Source of the DNA: Spirosomataceae bacterium TFI 002 | Lineage (GTDB): Bacteria > Bacteroidota > Bacteroidia > Cytophagales > Spirosomataceae | Assembly (NCBI GenBank): GCA_900230115.1 | Contig: LT907983.1 | Span: 4,882,774-4,946,773 of the forward strand | Direction of reading: 5' to 3' | DNA: 64,000 nucleotides | In this document: piece after piece, positions 52,938 to 63,500 of the stretch | Layout of the letters: every line of letters begins with the position of its first letter | How positions within the stretch are numbered: the first letter of the stretch is position 1 | The notes under the pieces: generated by a model | The model's database searches: none | Seen by the model: the letters and a program-made list of their open reading frames with translations, nothing else | Told to the model about the DNA's origin: nothing | Translations under genes and position numbers: made by a program

Positions 52938-53534
52938 TTAAGACGATTTTAGTTGAGGTATATCATTAAGAAAAGCACAGCCAGTAAACTCGCCAAGAGT
53001 TAGATTATTTTGAAGCAAGGCTATCAATTTGGCATATTGAACCCCATGTTCTTCCAACTCAGTATCTGCCAATAAGTGAGTTCCCATTAATGCAAAAGGC
53101 GGAAAGTAAGTCATGCCACACAAATTGGCAGTTTGCTCAAATGGTCTCAAAAATTCGTTTACCGAAAAGCTGTTGGTTCCTTTGGAGCAGTAAAGCTCTC
53201 TGGAGCCTCCAGTTGTAATTACATTAAGACAAATTTTATTTTGCAAAGCAATTCCTCCGGGACCGTATGCCCAGCCAAATTCCAGCACCAAGTCTATCCA
53301 TTGTTTCATCAATGGAGGGCAACTGTACCAATAAAATGGGTGGTGCCAAATAATGATGTCGTGCTTATTTAGTAGTTCTTTTTCAGCATCAACATCGATG
53401 TGGAAGTCGGGATATTTCTCGTATAAATCGTGAAATGTTACACCTTCCATGTTAATGATATGATCAACGAGCACAGCATTTGCACGTGATTTCTCAAACT
53501 TTGGATGTGAGAATAGAACTAATATTTTTTTCAT
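52938..53534 (-). CDS. KefF/KefG-like NAD(P)H oxidoreductase
   Basis: A 198-residue flavodoxin-2-fold protein (ILVLFSHPKFEKSRANAVLVDHI; HPFYWYSCPPLMKQWIDLVLE; GGSRELYC). It matches quinone-oxidoreductase-type proteins that bind and activate Kef antiporters. It lies 3 bases before the antiporter gene on the same strand, so the two proteins should form one complex. Confidence 0.92.
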   Translation of the reverse strand: MKKILVLFSHPKFEKSRANAVLVDHIINMEGVTFHDLYEKYPDFHIDVDAEKELLNKHDIIIWHHPFYWYSCPPLMKQWIDLVLEFGWAYGPGGIALQNKICLNVITTGGSRELYCSKGTNSFSVNEFLRPFEQTANLCGMTYFPPFALMGTHLLADTELEEHGVQYAKLIALLQNNLTLGEFTGCAFLNDIPQLKSS

Positions 53535-53786
53535 TTATTTGACTAGCGTTAAAAACGAACTGTATTTTTTTGAGCAAAAATCGATGAGGCTTTTTAGGGT
53601 AATTATATTATTCCCTTTTAATGTTCACCGTACAGTTATCAGTTTTTAACCGCAATAATCTGAAATAAGTTTTTCGTTCACATTAAAACGAAATTAATAT
53701 GAGTTTCTTCCTATTAGTAAATGGATAGTTTTGGACTTTTCAATCTTAAAAAGCCCAAAACTATAAAGGGGGAGCAATGACTGTCT

Positions 53787-55799
53787 TTACCAAATCTTAA
53801 TTCTTTCCTCTAGAGGTTTAAAGTTAGCTTCTCCGGCTTTCACATCAAAAGCTTCGTAGAAAGGAGTAAAGTTAGATAATGGGCCATTTACACGCCAAAT
53901 TGGTGGTGAATGTGAGTTGTTCTTGATGTAATTTCGAAGGTATTCGTCACGTGTTTTGACACGCCAAATTCTAGCAATCGACATAAAGAAACGTTGGTCT
54001 GGCGTGTAACCATTGGTTTTTGTGGTGTCTTGCCCTTGTTTTGTCATTTTGAAAGCATCATAAGCTATAGAAATACCGCCATTGTCTGCCGTATTTTCTC
54101 CTACCGTAAGACCGCCTATTAAATGTAAACTGTCCAAAACAGTGTAGGAGCTGTATCTATCAATAATGAGTTGAGTTTTTGCTTTGAACTTCTTGTAATC
54201 TTCGGCTGTCCACCAGTTTTTAACGTTTCCGTCCTTATCATACTGTGCACCATTATCGTCAAATGCATGGGTCAATTCATGACCAATCACCATGCCTATA
54301 CCACCGTAATTAATGGCGTCATCCGCTTGTAAATCGAAGTATGGAAACTGCAGTATTCCTGCAGGAAATACAATCTCGTTCATGGATGGATTGTAATATG
54401 CCGTTACTGTTGCAGGCGTTGTGTGCCACTCGTCTCTATTGGGAGCTTTGTTTAATTTCGCTAAATCGTATTGGTAGTCGTTTTTACTTAATGCCACCAC
54501 ATTTTCAAAATACTTGTCTTTTTGGATGTCAACATTATCATATTCTCTCCATACATCTGGGTAACCTATTTTCTTGGTGATGGCATATAGTTTTTCTTTT
54601 GCCTTCACCTTGGTGCTGTCACTCATCCAGTCGAGTTCGTTTATTCTGTTTTCAAAAGCTTTTTGAAGGTTATTTACCAAATCAGATACTCGTTTTTTCG
54701 AATCTTCATTGAAATGTCTTTGAACGTAAAGTTTGCCAAGTGCATAACCCAGTTGTCTGTCAACTTTTTGAACCATCAGCTGTGCCCTTGATTTTTGAAC
54801 GGCTTGACCAGAAAGTACTTTTTCATACTGGAAAGCTGCTTTTTGAAAAGGCTCGCTTAAAATATCGGCATAGTTGGTTAGAATGTTGGCTTGTAAATAA
54901 GCCTTCCAATCGGCAATTGAAATTGAACCTAGTAGGGCATTTAGTTTTGTATAATAAGCCGTTTGGCGGACATCCACAGAGTCGGCTTTGGTACCCAAAT
55001 TTTTTAACAAAGTAGACCAAGAAATATTGGACAGCGTTTTGTCTAGGTCTGAGATTGCCATTCTATTGAAATTGGCTTTTATATCTCTTCGTTCTGTTCG
55101 TGTTTTGTGTACTTCGGCCAGTTGTTTTTCAATGTTATAGGCCGTAGCGGTGCTTTTCTCAGCTTGCGTATTTCCTGTGATTTGAAAAAGTGTAGTTAAA
55201 TAAGCTTTGTAAGCATTCTGAATCTCGATGGTAGATTCGTCTGTTTTGAAATAATAATCACGGTCTGGTAAGCCTAAGCCTGTTTGACTAAAGTGTAGCA
55301 TATTGATGCTACTATTTTCTTTGTCAGGTGAAACATCCATGCTTATCAAAGAATAGTTACCAGCCTTAAACTCATCCGTTACAAATTGCATCAACTCGGA
55401 AACGTTTTTGATGGAGTTGACTTTGTCAAGCAAAGGTTGAATAGGAGTGAAGCCTCGCTTGTTGATTGTGGTGGTGTCCATACCGGAGCTGTAGAAATCA
55501 CCTACCATTTGGTCAGGAGTGCCTTTTTTGTGAGTACCACTTGAAACCTCTTCTAATATGTCTTCTAGCAGTTTTTTCTGAGGAATATTTAAGAAACTGT
55601 ACGAACCAACCCCTGATTCATCATCAGCGATTACCGCCTTATCGTACCATTGTTTGTTTACGTGATTGAAAAAATCGTCACCAGGTTTGATGTTTTGACT
55701 TATACCATCGAATTCAAACTTTTTGTCTTCTGTGTTTTTTTCACTTGCACAGGAATTGAATACAAAGATGGCTATGGCTGAGTAAAAGAGGTTTTTCAT
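53787..55799 (-). CDS. M13 (neprilysin-like) zinc metallopeptidase lipoprotein
   Basis: A 670-residue lipoprotein (lipobox NSC, Cys17). The M13 domain has the zinc motif VIGHELTHAFDDNG (HELTH at 507-511) and the third ligand in GENTADNGGISIA, preceded by NPSMNEIVFPAGILQFPYFD. C-terminal WRVNGPLSN is the family signature. It degrades short peptides at the cell surface. It lies alone between the Kef pair and the efflux operon. Confidence 0.95.
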   Translation of the reverse strand: MKNLFYSAIAIFVFNSCASEKNTEDKKFEFDGISQNIKPGDDFFNHVNKQWYDKAVIADDESGVGSYSFLNIPQKKLLEDILEEVSSGTHKKGTPDQMVGDFYSSGMDTTTINKRGFTPIQPLLDKVNSIKNVSELMQFVTDEFKAGNYSLISMDVSPDKENSSINMLHFSQTGLGLPDRDYYFKTDESTIEIQNAYKAYLTTLFQITGNTQAEKSTATAYNIEKQLAEVHKTRTERRDIKANFNRMAISDLDKTLSNISWSTLLKNLGTKADSVDVRQTAYYTKLNALLGSISIADWKAYLQANILTNYADILSEPFQKAAFQYEKVLSGQAVQKSRAQLMVQKVDRQLGYALGKLYVQRHFNEDSKKRVSDLVNNLQKAFENRINELDWMSDSTKVKAKEKLYAITKKIGYPDVWREYDNVDIQKDKYFENVVALSKNDYQYDLAKLNKAPNRDEWHTTPATVTAYYNPSMNEIVFPAGILQFPYFDLQADDAINYGGIGMVIGHELTHAFDDNGAQYDKDGNVKNWWTAEDYKKFKAKTQLIIDRYSSYTVLDSLHLIGGLTVGENTADNGGISIAYDAFKMTKQGQDTTKTNGYTPDQRFFMSIARIWRVKTRDEYLRNYIKNNSHSPPIWRVNGPLSNFTPFYEAFDVKAGEANFKPLEERIKIW

Positions 55800-55906
55800 T
55801 TAGACTAAGGCTAGTTTTAATATGGATGATGAATATGGCTTATTAATCGTAGTTTTCCATATTAAACCTGAGGTTTTTATTCGCTGGCCATCTTTTACTC
55901 CTCCCT

Positions 55907-57076
55907 TTACTCTTCTATCGCATTCTTTTTGCCAAATAAATAAATCTTTATTTGAAGTAAAACAACCATTGCAACCAGGGCAACAAGCATGATGAGCAAT
56001 AGCATGTTTATTTCAGGTTTTACAGACGATAAATCGCCTCCGTAAAAAGCTATTTTTCTGAAAGCACTTAAAAACTGTGTTAAAGGAATATATTGAGCTA
56101 CCTGACTGATAGCGTTTGGAAAGGCTATGGTAGGCCATGTAAATCCGCTCAAAATAAAGGCAGGTGTAGATATCACCATTAAGAGCTCCGTAGCTTTTAA
56201 CTGACTAGGAATGGCTATAGAAAATAACATTCCAATAAACATAGAAGCCAGTGATAACAAGGTGGCTAAAACAAACATGGGAAGGTTAAATATATCGGCG
56301 TCAATTTTAAAATAGGGGATAAACAAACTCACAACAGCCCACATGATTGGTATCATCACTAAAAATGGGATGGCTTTTAAGACAATGTGATATAATGAAA
56401 ACTTGCTCTTTTTGACAAGTGTTCCAAAGTAACCGTCTTCAAAATCTCGGGCAAAAACTAAGGCTAAAGCCAAAAAGATGACTTGTTGCATGATAGCGGC
56501 AAGAATACCCGGAAGCATAAACGTAACATAGTTTCCAGAAGAATTGTAAAGCTTATTAAAGTTGATTTTGAAACTTTCGTAGCTAGCTGCAGCTTGGCTT
56601 TGGTGTAAACCTTGCTTTTTTAATCCTTCTATTTCAATGCCCGCATTAAGTGTCATCAAAACCGATTGGATATTTTTACTAGCAGTATTTGCATTTAGCA
56701 TATTTGCCATGTTAAGGTCCACTCTTATTTCAGGGTGTCTTTTTTGTAGTATATCCGCCTCAAAACCGCTTGGAATGGTTACCACGGCAGCATATTCCTT
56801 GGTTGGCATTTCTTTAATAAGGTTTCCTGAAGTATGGCGTACATCGCTCACAGCCAGTCCTTCATTGTCAGCAAACGCATCAATCATTTTGTCAGAAACT
56901 GGACTATTGTCTTCGTCCACTATCACAATGGGTAGTCCAGTTACTTTTGCCCCTTCATAAACGTAACCTAGCAGTAGTCCGTAAAAAATAGGTGCTCCAA
57001 TGAAAATGGCAAGCAGTACGCTATTAGAAAAAATGCGTTGGAACTCTACTTTTATTAAATGTATGTACTCTATCAT
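55907..57076 (-). CDS. ABC-2-type transporter permease
   Basis: A 389-residue membrane protein. One N-terminal helix (about 19-38), then an extracytoplasmic domain, then five or six helices (about 180-380). It has the SGFTWPTIAFPNAISQVAQYIPLTQFLSAFRK motif of the YhhJ/YbhR class. It is the last gene of an efflux set with HlyD- and TolC-like partners. There is no ATPase gene in or near the operon, so the ATPase must be encoded elsewhere or supplied by another permease system. Confidence 0.92.
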   Translation of the reverse strand: MIEYIHLIKVEFQRIFSNSVLLAIFIGAPIFYGLLLGYVYEGAKVTGLPIVIVDEDNSPVSDKMIDAFADNEGLAVSDVRHTSGNLIKEMPTKEYAAVVTIPSGFEADILQKRHPEIRVDLNMANMLNANTASKNIQSVLMTLNAGIEIEGLKKQGLHQSQAAASYESFKINFNKLYNSSGNYVTFMLPGILAAIMQQVIFLALALVFARDFEDGYFGTLVKKSKFSLYHIVLKAIPFLVMIPIMWAVVSLFIPYFKIDADIFNLPMFVLATLLSLASMFIGMLFSIAIPSQLKATELLMVISTPAFILSGFTWPTIAFPNAISQVAQYIPLTQFLSAFRKIAFYGGDLSSVKPEINMLLLIMLVALVAMVVLLQIKIYLFGKKNAIEE

Positions 57077-57081
57077 GGGTA

Positions 57082-58044
57082 TTATTCTTTTATCAAAATG
57101 GTTGCATTCAAGAAAAATGACTGAGCAGACACATCCGAAGTAGGTACTACCTTCAATTCATAAATAGCTTCAGATAACTCGTACAATGGCGATGTACTGC
57201 TAATATCGGCGTAGTGAGCCAACTGCTTTATAGCTATGATTTTAGCCTTAGTTTCTTGCTCTATGTAAGGATTGGTCAAGGTAAGTTCTTGGTCTACTTT
57301 GAAATCATATATTTTGGACTCTGGAACCGTAAATCGGAAGAACATGCTGTTCTTTTGATAACCATTAAATAGGGCATAGCCAGGAGTTAAAAGCTCGCCC
57401 TCTTGCAGGCTTATGGTTTCAATAGTCATATCTACAGGGGCAATCATTAGTTGCTCATTTGCGGCAGAAATTACCTCTTGCTTGGCACCAATAGCTCTGT
57501 TTAATTGTCCTTTGGCTTGGTCTATTTGCTCTGTACGTGCACTTTGACCTACTTCTTTGCGTTTGGCTTTGAGTGCAGCTATTTGTGCTTTAGCCATGTC
57601 GCGTTTCATTTTTACTTCGTCAAATTGTTGTAAACTAATCAGCGAATCTTTGTACATGGCGGCTAGTCTGTTGTACGATTCTTGAGCAAAATTAAGTTGT
57701 GCTGCTGCAGCATCAATTTGACCGTCAATTTGCCCTAACTGCTCTGCAGTGGCACCTTTTAAAGCCATGTTTAATTGACCTTTTGCGGCAGTTATGGCTC
57801 CTTCTGTTTGCATCATTTTAGCATTTACTTCGGGAATATATATGGCAGCTAATGTGTCTCCTTGCTTTACAGTTTGTCCTTCTTGCACATAAATTTTGCT
57901 AATTCTTCCCGCCAGTTTATTACTAACCGATATCGTTTCAAACTTTACTTGACCTCTATAGTCAGTGATTGGTTCTGGGTTTTCGCAAGAGCTTAAGTAA
58001 GCTACTGCCATAAAACCGATGAATATATTTACTAGTGATTTCAT
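57082..58044 (-). CDS. HlyD-type membrane fusion lipoprotein
   Basis: A 320-residue adaptor with a lipobox (AYLSSC, Cys20). A biotinyl-lipoyl-like half is SGKISKIYVQEGQTVKQGDTLA, then a long coiled-coil (AEQLGQIDGQIDAAAAQLNFAQ... and KGQLNRAIGAKQEV), then the second half-domain VDMTIETISLQEGELLTPGYALF. It bridges the inner-membrane permease to the outer-membrane TolC. It lies 5 bases before the permease gene and 16 bases after the TolC gene. Confidence 0.93.
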   Translation of the reverse strand: MKSLVNIFIGFMAVAYLSSCENPEPITDYRGQVKFETISVSNKLAGRISKIYVQEGQTVKQGDTLAAIYIPEVNAKMMQTEGAITAAKGQLNMALKGATAEQLGQIDGQIDAAAAQLNFAQESYNRLAAMYKDSLISLQQFDEVKMKRDMAKAQIAALKAKRKEVGQSARTEQIDQAKGQLNRAIGAKQEVISAANEQLMIAPVDMTIETISLQEGELLTPGYALFNGYQKNSMFFRFTVPESKIYDFKVDQELTLTNPYIEQETKAKIIAIKQLAHYADISSTSPLYELSEAIYELKVVPTSDVSAQSFFLNATILIKE

Positions 58045-58060
58045 TTCTGTTGTTTGTTAA

Positions 58061-59434
58061 TTAATAGTGAAGTATTCCTTTGGCGTGAAGTAATGCAGTA
58101 GCTGCCTTACGCTGTTTGAAAAAAGATTCTTGTAGTTTGAAATTGGATTTTTCTAAGTCATTTAGAGCAATGAGTACATCGTTAATAGAAGCCAAATTAT
58201 TCTTGTATTGCTTGTTAATCATGTCGTAGGTATCACTTGCCAAATCAATTTCTTTTTCAACCATTTTTATGTTTTGAAGGCTAGATTGGTAGGTCAATTC
58301 GGCATTAATGACACTCAAGGCTATCATCTCTTCCGCTTCGGCTTTTTGCTCCCCATATTTTAGACTTTCAATTTTAGTTTTTTCGCTTTTCAATTTAGAT
58401 TCAAAGCCATCGAAGACGTTCCATTTTAGGCCAACTCCTACATACCATTTTGGGTCTAATAAGGACAAGCCACTTTCTATAAATTCATAGCGACCTTTTA
58501 CCGCCACCTTTGGTATGAAATTGTTCTTTTCCATTTGAGCTTTGAAGAGTGTAGCTTGCTCTGCTTCTTCCAGAGCCATTATTTCATTTCGCTTTTCAGT
58601 GCCAGTTAAGGTGTTAATGGCATAAGGCTGTAATGTTGGACTTAGTGAGCTTAAATGCTCTCTGTCATCATTTGTGAGCTGATGGAGCACCTCTATCAGT
58701 AAGGTTTTGTTTTGCTCAAACTCCATTAACTTTCCTTCTAACTGCTGCTGTGCTAGCTCAATCTTTTTACGGTCAATGGGCGTAGTCAAACCATTTTCAA
58801 TGGCTTTTCGGACAAAGTGTTCTTGCTCATTCAAGAAGTTTTTAGACGTAGTAAGTACACCTTTGGAGGCATATACCAAGGCTAGTTTATCGTAAGTTTC
58901 TATAATTTTTAAAGCTACTTTGTCTTTTTCTACTTCGGTTAGGTGATTTAGAGACGCCTCTTTATGTTTACTCGCTTCTATGGCATTATCTACAGCAAAT
59001 CCGCTAAAGATTACCCAATCCAAATCCATATTGGATTTCAATATGTTTTTGTTCTGCAAATTAGGGACAGGCTGTAAGGGAATAGATGATGGGAATTCGG
59101 TATTGAAAGGAATTCCGGCAGCTTCTTTGATGAGAAGTTTTTGCGTTGCTACTAATAAGTTTTGAGTATCATCATCAAAGGTGATATCATCATTTAACCT
59201 CGTATAGCTCCCGTTAAGGGTGATTTTTGGTAGTAGGACAGACTTGGCTATTTTTTGGTCAGTTCTTACTTGTTCGCTTTCAAAATTGTAAATATTGACA
59301 CTATGGCTTTTATCAAGTCCTTTGCTGATAAGCTCCCTAAGATTTGGATCCAAAAGCTGAGCATTTGCCGTGGCTGGTATGAACCACACAAGGGCTAGCA
59401 GTAGGACGCTTAATTTGGATTTGGTGTTTTGCAT
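58061..59434 (-). CDS. TolC-family outer-membrane efflux protein
   Basis: About 457 residues from the ATG at 59434; a TTG at 59461 also lies in frame but would precede the signal (LLALVWFIPATANAQ). Helical hairpin repeats typical of TolC/OEP, with NLRELISKGLDKSHSVNIYNFESEQVRTDQKIAKSVLLPKI and the second repeat VALKIIETYDKLALVY. It forms the outer-membrane duct. First gene of the efflux operon. A perfect FNR-type dyad lies upstream at 59488-59503. Confidence 0.93.
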   Translation of the reverse strand: MQNTKSKLSVLLLALVWFIPATANAQLLDPNLRELISKGLDKSHSVNIYNFESEQVRTDQKIAKSVLLPKITLNGSYTRLNDDITFDDDTQNLLVATQKLLIKEAAGIPFNTEFPSSIPLQPVPNLQNKNILKSNMDLDWVIFSGFAVDNAIEASKHKEASLNHLTEVEKDKVALKIIETYDKLALVYASKGVLTTSKNFLNEQEHFVRKAIENGLTTPIDRKKIELAQQQLEGKLMEFEQNKTLLIEVLHQLTNDDREHLSSLSPTLQPYAINTLTGTEKRNEIMALEEAEQATLFKAQMEKNNFIPKVAVKGRYEFIESGLSLLDPKWYVGVGLKWNVFDGFESKLKSEKTKIESLKYGEQKAEAEEMIALSVINAELTYQSSLQNIKMVEKEIDLASDTYDMINKQYKNNLASINDVLIALNDLEKSNFKLQESFFKQRKAATALLHAKGILHY

Positions 59435-59487
59435 TGTAAATCGTTTGTTATTACAATGCAAAATTGATAAGACGGAAGACCGTATCC

Positions 59488-59503
59488 TTTGATCTAAATC
59501 AAA
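59488..59503. promoter_or_regulatory. Perfect FNR/CRP-type dyad upstream of efflux operon
   Basis: TTTGATCTAAATCAAA contains TTGAT-N4-ATCAA exactly. It lies 54 bases before the TolC ATG at 59434. If the CAATTTTG on the minus strand (near 59463-59470) acts as a near-match -7 element, the site centre falls at about -40, the usual class II activation position. It lies just 24 bases after the stop of the adjacent regulator gene, whose product is the prime candidate to bind it. Confidence 0.6.
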
Positions 59504-59527
59504 AAGCGAAAATGGATACCATTTAGC

Positions 59528-60088
59528 TTAATCTTTTCTTCTAATTCGGCTGAGGGTTTCTTGTGTTATTCCAAGATAAGAAGCAATATGACCTAGAGCT
59601 ACACGCTGAGAAATATTGGGCAAATCTGCAAGCATGTAATTATACCTTTCCTTGGCAGTTTGGAATTGGATGGCATTTAGTTTTTGAACCATTTGGTTGA
59701 GCATTTCTATTGCCAATAACCTAGCAAATGTTTCCATTTTATGGTATTTAGCTAAGAGCAAGTCCATTTTCTTTTTCGAAATCGAATAGATCATTGCGTC
59801 TTCTAAAATCTCCAAATAGTACAAACTAGGTCTTTGTTGAAAGAAGCTATCGACGCTAGTCATGAAGCTACCATCACCAAAAAACCACTGTGTTACATCT
59901 TTGCCATCTTCTTTGAGATAGTAACTTCTACCTATCCCTTTTTCCACAAAATATAGCTTATGACAAACCTGACCTTCTTTTATAAGTACTTGATCCTTAG
60001 TGACATCTTCTTTTTCAAAATGAGAAACAATATCGTTTAGCTCCTCGGTAGAGAATGGCACAAGTTTTAATAAAAAATCGGCAATCAT
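59528..60088 (-). CDS. Crp/Fnr family transcriptional regulator
   Basis: A 186-residue protein with the cyclic-nucleotide-type beta-roll (VTKDQVLIKEGQVCHKLYFVEKG) and a C-terminal helix-turn-helix (VALGHIASYLGITQETLSRIRR). The recognition helix has E-x-x-S-R, the FNR/CRP residues that read TTGAT. There is no FNR-like cysteine cluster. It precedes the TolC-HlyD-ABC2 operon and likely controls it through the adjacent dyad. Confidence 0.92.
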   Translation of the reverse strand: MIADFLLKLVPFSTEELNDIVSHFEKEDVTKDQVLIKEGQVCHKLYFVEKGIGRSYYLKEDGKDVTQWFFGDGSFMTSVDSFFQQRPSLYYLEILEDAMIYSISKKKMDLLLAKYHKMETFARLLAIEMLNQMVQKLNAIQFQTAKERYNYMLADLPNISQRVALGHIASYLGITQETLSRIRRKD

Positions 60089-60533
60089 ATTATGAAATCA
60101 ATTGAAGGTTTTAAAGCTGTTCGGCATGCTTTTAGCGAAATTAATTCTTTAAATGTACAATCCAAATGTTAATATGTCTTACGGTACTTTTTCGAAATTT
60201 TGGACCTAAGTTTTGCCTAAAATTTACACCTACCCTTTCGTCTTCAGTATTGTATTTGGTTGCTTGAATATTGTGAGCGTATTTCATTCGGCTCATTTTT
60301 TAGTGATTTTTTCAATTTTGAGTGCATAAAACTTGAAAAGGTAAAAACTGATAAGATGGTATCGTTCCCGAGATCGATTGCGTAAATAAAGTCCTGAAAT
60401 ATGTTGCTTAAGTACAATTTTAAGTCCTAAAATTGTACAAATCCGATGCGAAATATTAAATAAGCGTGTTGGTTTGATCCGATTTTTAAACCTTAAATAT
60501 CTTCCCGAATTCTCTATTTAAACTGTAACTATT
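60089..60533. other. Intergenic region upstream of the second SusC gene
   Basis: About 445 bases. Holds the 11-bp inverted repeat at 60412-60438, listed separately. The minus strand has a 51-codon ORF (60141-60296, MSRMKYAHNIQATKYNTEDE...) with no family match and a poor upstream context; too weak to annotate as a gene. The SusC promoter was not resolved. Confidence 0.45.
60412..60438. promoter_or_regulatory. Inverted repeat upstream of the second SusC gene
   Basis: gtacaatttta-agtcc-taaaattgtac, an 11-bp perfect dyad 96 bases before the SusC ATG. It may be an operator for control by a regulator outside the window, or an RNA hairpin. Confidence 0.5.
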
Positions 60534-63500
60534 ATGGATATGAAATTTTACAATTTATGTAGGAGAAGTAATGGCATCATTGCCTTGTTTCTTTTTACAT
60601 TTTTAGGTTTTACGAGTTTTGCTCAAAACTCGGTAACAGTCAGTGGTATCGTGTATGAGGGTGAAAGTAATACGACTTTGCCTGGCGTTAATGTGGTCGA
60701 AAAAGGAACAACCAATGGAACAGTAACTAATATAGATGGAAAATTTAGCTTGTCAGTGGCTGGGTCTAGCTCGGTTTTGGTTATAAGTTATATTGGTTTT
60801 GAGTCTAAAGACTTATCTGTTGGTCAGCAAACTCAATTTGAGATTCGAATGACTAATGATGACAAGGCACTTGAAGAGGTTGTTGTTGTAGGTTATGCTC
60901 AATTGAAAAAAACTGATTTAACAGGTTCCGTAGGAAGTGTTAGCAGCAAATCTATTACGGAGCGAAACTTTACCAATGCATTGGAAGCAGTGCAGGGAAA
61001 TGTGGCAGGTGTGCAAATATCTCCTTCAACTGGTCGAATAGGTGATGGTTTTAATATTACCATTAGGGGTAATAACTCACTTAACGAAGACTCTAATCCG
61101 CTATATGTGGTAGATGGAGTACCATTAGACAATATCGATTTCTTGAACCCACAAGACATTGCAAGAATTGACATTTTGAAAGATGCATCCTCTACCGCAA
61201 TTTATGGTTCAAGGGGTTCTAATGGTGTAGTTATAGTTTCTACTAAAAATGGAGCAACGGCGAAAGCTGGCCTGAATGTATCATTGGATACTTATTATGG
61301 TACGAAGCAAGTTGCTCGATTACCCAAAATGATGGGAGGTGAGAAATGGTGGTACTATCATCAGTCTGCCTACTTGGCAACTACTAATTTGAACGATCCA
61401 ATGGCAATTACTCCTGAGTTGTTGGCTTCTAAAGTTACTGGAAGTGCAAACACATTATTGCAAGCTAGAGCAGATGCCAATGAGACTTTTGATTGGTACG
61501 ACTTGGTGCTACAGGACGGGATGCAGCAAAACACTTATTTGAATTTCTCAGGACGAGGAACTGGTGGACTTGGCTATAATGTAGGATTGGGAGTTCAAAA
61601 CGAAACTGGAAATGTGCAAAACGAAGCATTGGATAAGTACTCTATGAAAGTAGGCATCAACCATAAAATTAATAAGCATTTTTCGTATGGTTTAAACAGT
61701 ACCATCGCGATGACCGAAGATCAGTTTGGTAGTAGTGTTGCTATGAGAGAAGCATTTAGGTTGAACCCATTCTTATCGCCATATGGTGAAGATGGTGTAA
61801 CACTATATCCTCAACCAGGAAAACTTTTAGATGCGAATGGCAACTACCTAATCAACAAAACAAGTACCTATAATCCACTTTTGGAAATTGCGAACTCTTC
61901 TGACAAAAGACGCAGTTTCACAGGTGTAGGGAATATTTTCTTGGAATATAAACCTCTTGAGTGGCTATCTTTTAAAACAAGTTTTGCTCCTAGTATAGTG
62001 AATAGTAGAAGGGGAAAATCGTGGGGTGCAGAAACGAATACAGGGATTAGCAACAGAAACCTTCCTTCGGCACAGATGGAAAATGTTCAAAAACTGAATT
62101 ATACATGGGATAATCAGTTCAACATTACCAAGACAATTAACAACGAACACAATTTCAATTTCTTAGGGCTTCAAAGTATCTTCTCAAGCCAAGTGGAAGG
62201 TTCTAAATTAGCAGCACGGTATTTACCTTTCGATACCGACTTTTTTAATTTGGGGTCTGGTGACCAATCCACTTATAGTATTGGGTCTTATTTTAACAAA
62301 CAAACCCTCGCTTCTTTTGCAGGTCGTTTAAACTACAATTTCAAAGGGAAATATTTTGTAACTATCTCTAATAGATGGGACGGTTCTTCACTTCTTTCTA
62401 AAGAAAATCGTTGGGACTTTTTCCCATCAGCCGCTCTGGCTTGGAACTTAACCGAGGAATCATTTTTAGAGAATATCCCTGCAATTTCATTCTTGAAATT
62501 GAGAGCTAGTTATGGTTTCACAGGAAATAATATCATAGATCCATATTCCACTACCAATGTTTTGGATACGCAAACCTACTACGATTTTATGGGTACAAAT
62601 GCCAATGGATGGAGAGCAAGTTCTCTGTCTAATAATGCACTAGGTTGGGAAAAAACTAGAGAAAGTAACTTTGGTCTTGATTTCGGTTTCTTGAGAGACA
62701 GAATATCTGGTAGTATAGATGTTTACGACAGACTTTCCGATGATTTATTGCTACAGCAAGATTTACCAATAGAATCTGGGTATGAGTCAATAAGTGCCAA
62801 TATAGGCTCTGTGAGCAACAAAGGGGTAGAGATTGCCTTGACAACTCGAAACATCGAAAAGAATAAGTTTTCATGGCAAACCACTTTTACTTTTACCAAA
62901 AACAATAATAAAATTGTCTCGATTTATGGCCAAGACCAAGTAGATGACGTAGGAAATGGTTGGTTTATAGGTGAATCTATCAACTCGAGTTATAATTATG
63001 TTTTTGACGGTATATGGCAAGCCGACGAAAGAGATGAAGCTAAATCCTACGGCCAACTAGAAGGGCAAGCAAAAGTAAAGGATATCAATAATGATGGTAA
63101 AATTACTCCAAACGAAGATAGAATCATTTTGGGTTCAGCTGATCCGAAATTCACTGGAAGTGTATTTTCGACAATAAAATATGGCAACGTAGATTTTTCA
63201 TTCTCATTAATTGGGAGTGAGGGCGTTTTTGTAAGAAGTCCTTTCCATGCCAACTTTACCGATACAAGAGACAGAGGTCGTCAGAAATTGGACATTGGAT
63301 GGTATGTTCCCGAAAATGGTGCCGGTGTTCCAGCACAATTCAACAATGAATATCCACAGGCAAGAAATCAAGGTGCATACTGGAGAAGTAATGGAGTGGG
63401 GTATTACAGAGATGCCTCGTTCATGAAAGTCAAAAACATTACTTTGGGCTACAAATTGCCTGAAATTGCAGCTAACAAAATTGGAACAAAGTCGGTGAGA

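Noticed and set aside
60141-60296. Small minus-strand ORF of 51 codons
   Set aside because: No family match and no clear ribosome-binding or promoter context; mentioned only as part of the intergenic description.
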